A stretch of 14,373 nucleotides of DNA from an uncultured Candidatus Peregrinibacteria bacterium (GTDB lineage: Bacteria; Patescibacteriota; Gracilibacteria; CAIRYL01). Where the stretch lies: NCBI GenBank assembly GCA_903882825.1, contig CAIRYL010000031.1:1-14373 (forward strand), in the 5' to 3' direction. This document shows, one piece after another, positions 7,122 through 12,193 of this stretch (positions are counted from its first letter, which is position 1; each line of letters opens with the position of its first letter). The notes under the pieces were generated by a model. That model did not search any database. It saw nothing but the letters and a program-made list of their open reading frames with translations, and had not been told where the DNA came from. The translations under genes were made by a program, and so were the position numbers.

Positions 7122-7174
7122 CTTCTTTTTTATTTTGTCAAATTTTTTCGTTACCGGTACGTTACAGTTTGTAT
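7122..7174 (-). promoter_or_regulatory. Composite upstream region: 27-bp repeat copy 2 plus 23-bp repeat copy 1
   Basis: The 27 bp at 7122-7148 match the block before the 108-residue gene. Three bases later the 23 bp at 7152-7174 match exactly the block at 7564-7586. The 23-bp unit starts TACCGGTACGTTACAG and contains the palindrome TACCGGTA. In this copy CGTTAC occurs at 7149-7154 and again at 7160-7165, 11 bp apart, one helical turn, as in many operators. TGTAT-TT-ATACA follows at 7170-7181. A regulator binding site is a reasonable inference; no regulator gene is in the window. Confidence 0.45.
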
Positions 7175-7183
7175 TTATACAAC

Positions 7184-7219
7184 GTCTCCACAGTTTCGCT
7201 TTGCGAAAACTATAGAGAC
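7184..7219. other. Strong intergenic hairpin between two small genes
   Basis: GTCTC (7184-7188) pairs with GAGAC (7215-7219), and AGTTTCGC (7192-7199) pairs with GCGAAAACT (7203-7211, one bulged A) around a TTT loop; a 3x3 internal loop (CAC/ATA) separates the stems. Neither strand has a T run after it, so it is not an intrinsic terminator. On the minus strand it follows the stop of the 90-residue gene by 16 nt and may protect or process that mRNA end. Confidence 0.5.
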
Positions 7220-7235
7220 AGCGTGACACTTGAAT

Positions 7236-7508
7236 TTAAATGGACTTTGGCAGGCTTTCCTGTATCAATTTTTGAATATCAGGACGATACATGTTTAGTA
7301 CAACAATTATGCTAAACGCACATTTCAACGTCAGCCTAAAAATTGGGTTCTTATCAAATTGAGGATTAATATCTATAGCTAATTCTTCATCAGGACTCAG
7401 TCCTAAAAGTTTCAGGAGCTCCTTTTTTCTTTCGTTCATGCTCTTCAATATTTTTTGCCTATCTGCAGCATTATTATACCTTTCGGGTAACGGAAAATTT
7501 ATTTCCAT
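7236..7508 (-). CDS. Small hypothetical protein, 90 residues
   Basis: I do not recognise a family. Residues about 14-38 are a charged helix (RQKILKSMNERKKELLKLLG), followed by an acidic loop (SPDEELAIDIN), then a moderately hydrophobic stretch LTLKCAFSIIVVLNMY (about 59-74) that is short for a membrane helix, and a C-terminal helix. There is no signal peptide and one cysteine. The ATG at 7508 has no nearby Shine-Dalgarno site; a purine block (GAAGAAGGAAG) lies about 40 nt upstream. Its leader resembles that of the 148-residue gene in shortened form: the 23-bp repeat, then TTTACA instead of TTTGACA, then the purine block. The gene is flanked on both sides by copies of the 23-bp repeat. Confidence 0.6.
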   Translation of the reverse strand: MEINFPLPERYNNAADRQKILKSMNERKKELLKLLGLSPDEELAIDINPQFDKNPIFRLTLKCAFSIIVVLNMYRPDIQKLIQESLPKSI

Positions 7509-7563
7509 ATTATTTATGAGATTCTTCAGATATTAATTTATTCTTCCTTCTTCTTTTTGTAAA

Positions 7564-7586
7564 TACCGGTACGTTACAGTTTGTAT
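7564..7586. repeat. 23-bp exact repeat copy 2, in the divergent region with transketolase
   Basis: It is identical to 7152-7174 and in the same orientation, 412 bp away. Here it stands between the start of the 90-residue gene (minus) and the transketolase gene (plus). On the plus strand it runs into TATAAC (7584-7589), a 5/6 match to a -10 box, so the repeat could sit over a transketolase promoter as well; no good -35 is visible at 17 bp. Confidence 0.6.
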
Positions 7587-7617
7587 AACACCACACGTAA
7601 GCATAAACGGAGTTTTT

Positions 7618-7677
7618 ATGCTTTTTCATTTTTGTATCTTTTTTTTCCGTTGTTTATTTGCCACAATGCTTTTGTAA
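7618..7677 (+). other. Possible 19-codon leader peptide upstream of transketolase
   Basis: An ATG at 7618, preceded at 5 nt by GGAG, opens a 19-residue frame, MLFHFCIFFFRCLFATMLL, ending in TAA 20 nt before the transketolase ATG. It is rich in Phe (six of 19). It has a better ribosome binding site than the gene itself. T-rich non-coding DNA readily gives such frames, so this is tentative. Confidence 0.2.
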
Positions 7678-7697
7678 AAAAATTTCCATTTTTATGT

Positions 7698-9629
7698 ATG
7701 CCTCTTTCTGTCTCTGCTCCATTGTCTACTGATGATATTTCGCTTCTTGATGCGTTTCATAAATCATGCAAAAAATCTATTCTCCAAATGGTGGCAAATG
7801 CTCAAAGTGGGCATCCTGGTGGGTCTCTTTCTTCGTTATCTTTTTTATCGCTTTTATATACTCAACGCATTGTACAAACCGGTGAAACGGTTATTGTATC
7901 GCACGGACATATTTCTCCTGCTGTGTATAGCGTTTTAGCCGAATGTGGATACATTCCCAAAAAAGAAGTCATAAATACATTTCGGAGAAATAACAGTATT
8001 TTTGAAGGTCATATTACACGTCATGTTCCTGGGGTATGGTTTGGAACGGGTCCTTTAGGGGTTGGTGTTTCTGCGAGTGCTGGTTTTGCATGGTCACAAA
8101 AAAATTCATTTTTACCAAATGGACAAAAAAAAAGAGTATTTGCCCTTATGGGCGATGGAGAAACACAAGAGGGACAAGTATATGAAATGGCACATTTTGC
8201 CAGTAAAGAACATCTTTCCAATTTATTATTATTTGTAGACGCAAATGCAGTACAACTCACGGGAAGTATTGCCGACACCATGCCTATTAATATTCCTGCA
8301 TTTTTTCTTTCCGCAGGATGGAATGTATTAGAAGTGAATGGGCATTCATTTGAGGAAATGTGGGATGCTCTTCAAAAATCTGAAACAGAAAATGAAAAAC
8401 CAACCGTTATTATAGGTCATACCATTATGGGATATGGAGTATCTTTGATGGAAGAAACAGGAAGACACAATAAATCAGATTGGCATGGAAAAGCTCCCAC
8501 AAAAGAATTCGTAGAAAAAATTTGTACTGAAGAACTGTTGGTATCTGCCGAAGAAGAAACACTTCTCGAAAATTTTAGAAAAACGAAAGTGCTTTGGACA
8601 CCCGAAACAAAAGAAGAAAAAGATATTTTTCTTCGTGGAATTTCTGAAAAAATAGATATTGGAGACCCTTTTGTGTACAGCGCAGAAACTTTTACCGATT
8701 GCCGAACAGCGTATGGAAAAGCACTGTTAGATATCGCGAAACGTAATTCTCATGTTATTGCCAGCACTGCAGATGTAGGAGGAAGCGTGATGACAAAATT
8801 TGTGGCAGAAGCACTTCCTCACCAACATATTGAATATGGTATTGCAGAGCAAAATATGGTTTCGGTATCTGGAGCTCTTTCGCTTACCGGATTAGTCCCA
8901 TTTTGTTCTACTTTTGGGGCGTTTTTATCATCTCGTGCAAAAGACCAAGCCCGTGTAAATGATATTAATGAATGTAATACCAAAATGGTGGCAACACACT
9001 GTGGACTTTCAGTAGGGGAAGATGGACCAACACACCAAGCAATAGATGATATGGGCAGTTTTTTAGGAATGTTTCATACTGGAATTTTAGAACCAGCAGA
9101 TCCGAATCATTGTGATCGTATTATTCGTTATATTTCTAAAACATACGGAAATTTTTATGTTCGCATGGGACGGCATAAAATTCCGGTACTTACGAAACAA
9201 AACGGTGATGTTTTTTTTGGTGCCGACTATCAATATTCTCTTGGGCGATGTGATTTGCTCAGAAGTGGTACCGAAATTACGCTTATTGCCATGGGAGCCA
9301 CTGTACATGAAGCGGTAAAAGCACGGGAAAATTGTAAAAATCCTGAAAAAATAGAAATTATTGTGGCAAGTTCTCTGAAAGAATTTGATGATACCGTAAA
9401 AATATCAATTCAAAAGACTCATAAAGTATTAACCGTGGAAGATCATAATACTCGGTCGGGATTGGGGGCATGTATGGCACGGTATATTTTACAAAATGGA
9501 ATACCCGTACATACTTTTAAAATGCGAGGAGTAGAGCACTACGAGCTTTCGGGAAAACCAGAAGAACTGTATAAAAATGCAGGAATTGATGCCGAAGGAA
9601 TCCAAAAAATATTGGAAAAAATGCTATAA
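7698..9629 (+). CDS. tkt: Transketolase, single chain
   Basis: The 643-residue thiamine-diphosphate enzyme moves two-carbon ketol units between sugar phosphates in the non-oxidative pentose phosphate pathway. I start it at the ATG at 7698 (MPLSVSAPL); a longer frame from a TTG at 7581 adds 39 residues that look like translated T-rich leader. Visible motifs are SGHPGG (37-42), SHGHISPAVYSVLAE (68-82), the ThDP/Mg site GDGETQEGQ (152-160) with DAN (181-183), the catalytic-Glu motif GIAEQNM (381-387) and GEDGPTHQ (440-447). The late motif YVRMGRHKIPVL is nearer to the split (archaeal/Thermotoga-type) transketolases than to the E. coli form, so this may be a fusion of the N and C halves. The usual SKGHA is SHGHI here. 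The crotonase gene starts 35 bp later, probably co-transcribed. Confidence 0.93.
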   Translation: MPLSVSAPLSTDDISLLDAFHKSCKKSILQMVANAQSGHPGGSLSSLSFLSLLYTQRIVQTGETVIVSHGHISPAVYSVLAECGYIPKKEVINTFRRNNSIFEGHITRHVPGVWFGTGPLGVGVSASAGFAWSQKNSFLPNGQKKRVFALMGDGETQEGQVYEMAHFASKEHLSNLLLFVDANAVQLTGSIADTMPINIPAFFLSAGWNVLEVNGHSFEEMWDALQKSETENEKPTVIIGHTIMGYGVSLMEETGRHNKSDWHGKAPTKEFVEKICTEELLVSAEEETLLENFRKTKVLWTPETKEEKDIFLRGISEKIDIGDPFVYSAETFTDCRTAYGKALLDIAKRNSHVIASTADVGGSVMTKFVAEALPHQHIEYGIAEQNMVSVSGALSLTGLVPFCSTFGAFLSSRAKDQARVNDINECNTKMVATHCGLSVGEDGPTHQAIDDMGSFLGMFHTGILEPADPNHCDRIIRYISKTYGNFYVRMGRHKIPVLTKQNGDVFFGADYQYSLGRCDLLRSGTEITLIAMGATVHEAVKARENCKNPEKIEIIVASSLKEFDDTVKISIQKTHKVLTVEDHNTRSGLGACMARYILQNGIPVHTFKMRGVEHYELSGKPEELYKNAGIDAEGIQKILEKML

Positions 9630-9664
9630 AACTCCAAAATATATTTTTTTGTTTATTTTAAAAA

Positions 9665-10501
9665 ATGGGAAATAAATATACGAAAATACAAGCTCAAACG
9701 CATATGCTTGATGATAAAAAAGTAACGTATATTTGTATTACAAACGGGAAATATAATATTTTTTCCAAATTGGTTCTTCAGGAACTTCAAGAATTTTTAA
9801 AAACTTTACAAAATGGAAATTCTTCCGATTATGTGGTTTTTCATTCAGGAAGACTCGTAGAAGAAGATATTACCGAAAATTTTGCACAATGTACTGGAAA
9901 TTTTAGTACGGGAGCTCATGTAGGAGAAATGGCGGAAATAAACACAAAAGATGAAGCTTTCAGGTATTCAGAAATGGGACAAACAGTAATGAAAACAATA
10001 AGAGCATTACAACAAAAAACAATAGTCGCTTTAGGCGATGGATGGTGTTTGGGCGGGGGACTAGAACTCTCTTTGTCGTGTGATCTTCTGATTGCGCATC
10101 CAAAGTCACGTTTTCAATTACCAGAAATACCTATGGGAATTATTCCTGGATGGGGAGGAACTCAAACACTTCCGTACCGAGTAGGACCACAAAAGGCAGA
10201 GCAGTGGCTTCAAAAAAATCCACCGCAAACCCTTTCTGCTCCAGATGCACTTGAAATGTGCCTTATTGATGCGATACAAGAAAATCCATTGGGATTTGTA
10301 AATAAATCAATACGATCGGATACACTTCCTCCATCTCGATCTTTAAAAAGTAATAATCCTCTAGAACTCAACGGAACAACAATTCCTTCATATGAAGCGG
10401 AAGCAGAAATATTTTCAGAATTTTTTACTACGGGTGTTCCTGAACTACTTTTACAAAAATTAAAAATTTTACAGGAAAAGAACACGCCTAAAGCCCTTTA
10501 A
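9665..10501 (+). CDS. Crotonase-fold protein (enoyl-CoA hydratase/isomerase family)
   Basis: The protein has 278 residues. The core signature is intact: GDGWCLGGGLELSLSCD (124-140), then FQLPEIPMGIIPGWGGTQTLP (150-170). The two Glu residues used by enoyl-CoA hydratase are both present, E134 and E154, with the same 20-residue spacing as E144/E164 of the rat enzyme. The first oxyanion-hole segment is recognisable as FSTGAHVGEM (80-89, usual form FCAGADLKEM), with His in place of Asp. An insertion of about 15 residues (65-79) precedes it. The middle of the C-terminal part (210-245) is weakly conserved. Family members hydrate, isomerise or cleave acyl-CoA thioesters; the substrate cannot be told here, and no other acyl-CoA gene is in the window. 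It follows transketolase by 35 bp and its last 14 bp overlap the end of the opposite gene. Confidence 0.88.
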   Translation: MGNKYTKIQAQTHMLDDKKVTYICITNGKYNIFSKLVLQELQEFLKTLQNGNSSDYVVFHSGRLVEEDITENFAQCTGNFSTGAHVGEMAEINTKDEAFRYSEMGQTVMKTIRALQQKTIVALGDGWCLGGGLELSLSCDLLIAHPKSRFQLPEIPMGIIPGWGGTQTLPYRVGPQKAEQWLQKNPPQTLSAPDALEMCLIDAIQENPLGFVNKSIRSDTLPPSRSLKSNNPLELNGTTIPSYEAEAEIFSEFFTTGVPELLLQKLKILQEKNTPKAL

Positions 10502-12146
10502 AATACTCTTTTGCGGCATTAAAATACACAATATCTTCTCGTTCAACAATTTTTATATCTGGAGAAATACCTATGCCATTTACCTTTTTTCCCTTTGGAG
10601 TTTTAAATTCTTCAATAGTAATTTTTATATGAGAACCATCCGAGAGAGGAATAAAATCTTGTGCGAGTCCTTTTCCAAAACTTACTCGTCCTATAATTTT
10701 GCCTCTTTGTGTATCTTGAATCGCCCCTGAAAAAATTTCGGATGCCGATGCCGAGAATTCATTTTGGAAAACAACAAGCGGTATTTTGCTATATTCTCCT
10801 TTGCCTATTGTTTTTTCAAAAGAAGTGCTATTTTTTGAGGAAATTTGCATCGCGACCGTTTTTTCTGGCAATAATTCTCCTAACATTTTGAGGGCAGTTT
10901 CTACAAATCCTCCAGTATTTCCCCGAAGATCAATAATAATTCCTTGCGTAGTAGCGTTTACATTTTTTTCAAGTATTTCCCTAAATTCTTGAGGTGTTTT
11001 ATCTCCAAAGCTATTGATATGAATCCATAAAATATCTTCCCGGGTGCTTGCCCATACGTTTTTTTCTGGGGTAATGGATATTTTTTCCCGTGTAAGAGAA
11101 AATACTTTATTTTCTCCTTGTCGAATAACGGTTAAAGAAAAAGAACTTCCAGATTCTCCTTGAATACGACTAGAAATCGTATCTACTGTTTCGCTTTTTA
11201 CATTTACATCATCTATTGCAGAAATAATATCTCCTGCTTGTAGTCCTGCTCTTTCTGCCGGAGTGTTTGGAAAAACTTTCATAATAACCGTTGATTTTGC
11301 TTTATTCATTCCCAAGCTCACTCCAATACCACTAAATTCTTTTTCTGATCCAACATTTTCTCCATTTACCGCATTTAAAAATTCTTCACTCTCTTTTTTG
11401 TCAAAATATACGGTATATGGGTCATCCAGCATACTAATGTATCCTCTAATAGCACCTTCCTCAAGATTTTCATCGAGGATATTTTCGCGGTAGAGAAAAT
11501 TTTCATCCACAATATTTGTCACATGATCGAATTTTGGAAAAACAGGAGTAGTATCCTCATTTTCTTGAAGGTTTATTTGAGTCGTAAGCGCTAGAATTTC
11601 TGATGCTTGTTTTTTTGTTAATTTTCCATTGGGAGAAATTTTTCCTTCTTCAGAAGGAGAAAGAAATCCTAAATAAATAGCTTTTAATAGGAGAGATTTT
11701 ACTCGAATATTTTTTGGAAGATCTTTCCATTCTTTTGGTGTTTCTAAAACAGGAATTACTGAAAATCCTTCTACTGTAAAAAGAATTTCCATTGCTTGTT
11801 GTTTTGTAATTTTTTTGTTTTCCTGAAATGTTTTTCCAAAACTTTCTAATGCTCCCATTTCTGAGGCGGTAGAAATATAAGAAAAAATAGGATTTTTTTC
11901 ATCAATATCGGTAAAATTTTCATGTCCACTTGTTTTTCCAGAAAATCCAGAATTTTTAAGTGTCCACACGACAAATTCTCCCCTCGTAATAAATTCATTC
12001 GGCTTAAAAACTTCTTCTGCACTTATAATATGATGCTCTTCAAGATATTTTATGGCGTCATCATCTGAAAAAGCGAAAGTTGGAAGAGAGAAAAAAATGG
12101 AAATGGCGATGACAATAATCGAAAAGAATTTTTGAGAGCAGTTCAT
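10488..12146 (-). CDS. Exported C-terminal processing protease (S41) with N-terminal SLH-like repeats
   Basis: The protein has 552 residues from the ATG at 12146; the frame can begin five codons earlier at TTG, but the ATG gives a better signal peptide (MNCSQK, hydrophobic IIVIAISIFFSL, PTFAFS, cut near residue 25-27). Residues about 28-190 hold three SLH-like repeats, seen as FKPNEFITRGEFVVWTLKNSG, FTDIDEKNPIFSYISTASEMG and the third, KITKQQAMEILF onward to LTKKQASEIL. A PDZ domain follows (about 270-355, SGIGVSLGM to LTREKIS; substrate-binding loop AGLQAGDII). The S41 core has DLRGNTGG (406-413), the catalytic Ser467 in SASASEIFSGA and Lys492 in SFGKGL, 25 residues apart as in Tsp/CtpB. It should be outside the cytoplasmic membrane, trimming C-termini of exported proteins while held to the cell wall. 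It follows nrdA by 47 bp. Confidence 0.93.
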   Translation of the reverse strand: MNCSQKFFSIIVIAISIFFSLPTFAFSDDDAIKYLEEHHIISAEEVFKPNEFITRGEFVVWTLKNSGFSGKTSGHENFTDIDEKNPIFSYISTASEMGALESFGKTFQENKKITKQQAMEILFTVEGFSVIPVLETPKEWKDLPKNIRVKSLLLKAIYLGFLSPSEEGKISPNGKLTKKQASEILALTTQINLQENEDTTPVFPKFDHVTNIVDENFLYRENILDENLEEGAIRGYISMLDDPYTVYFDKKESEEFLNAVNGENVGSEKEFSGIGVSLGMNKAKSTVIMKVFPNTPAERAGLQAGDIISAIDDVNVKSETVDTISSRIQGESGSSFSLTVIRQGENKVFSLTREKISITPEKNVWASTREDILWIHINSFGDKTPQEFREILEKNVNATTQGIIIDLRGNTGGFVETALKMLGELLPEKTVAMQISSKNSTSFEKTIGKGEYSKIPLVVFQNEFSASASEIFSGAIQDTQRGKIIGRVSFGKGLAQDFIPLSDGSHIKITIEEFKTPKGKKVNGIGISPDIKIVEREDIVYFNAAKEYFKGL

Positions 12147-12193
12147 AAATATAAAAAACAATAGAAATATTTTTCAGAAATTCAGCATTTTTC

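Noticed and set aside
6549..7625. A 15-mer AGTTTTTATGCTTTT occurs before a 17-codon frame at 6558-6611 and again before the 19-codon frame at 7618.
   Set aside because: In a 14-kb AT-rich window a shared T-rich 15-mer is expected by chance; the 17-codon frame has no ribosome binding site.
7581..7697. N-terminal hydrophobic extension of transketolase from a TTG start.
   Set aside because: Composition is that of translated T-rich leader DNA, the family starts near the ATG at 7698, and TTG here has no ribosome binding site.
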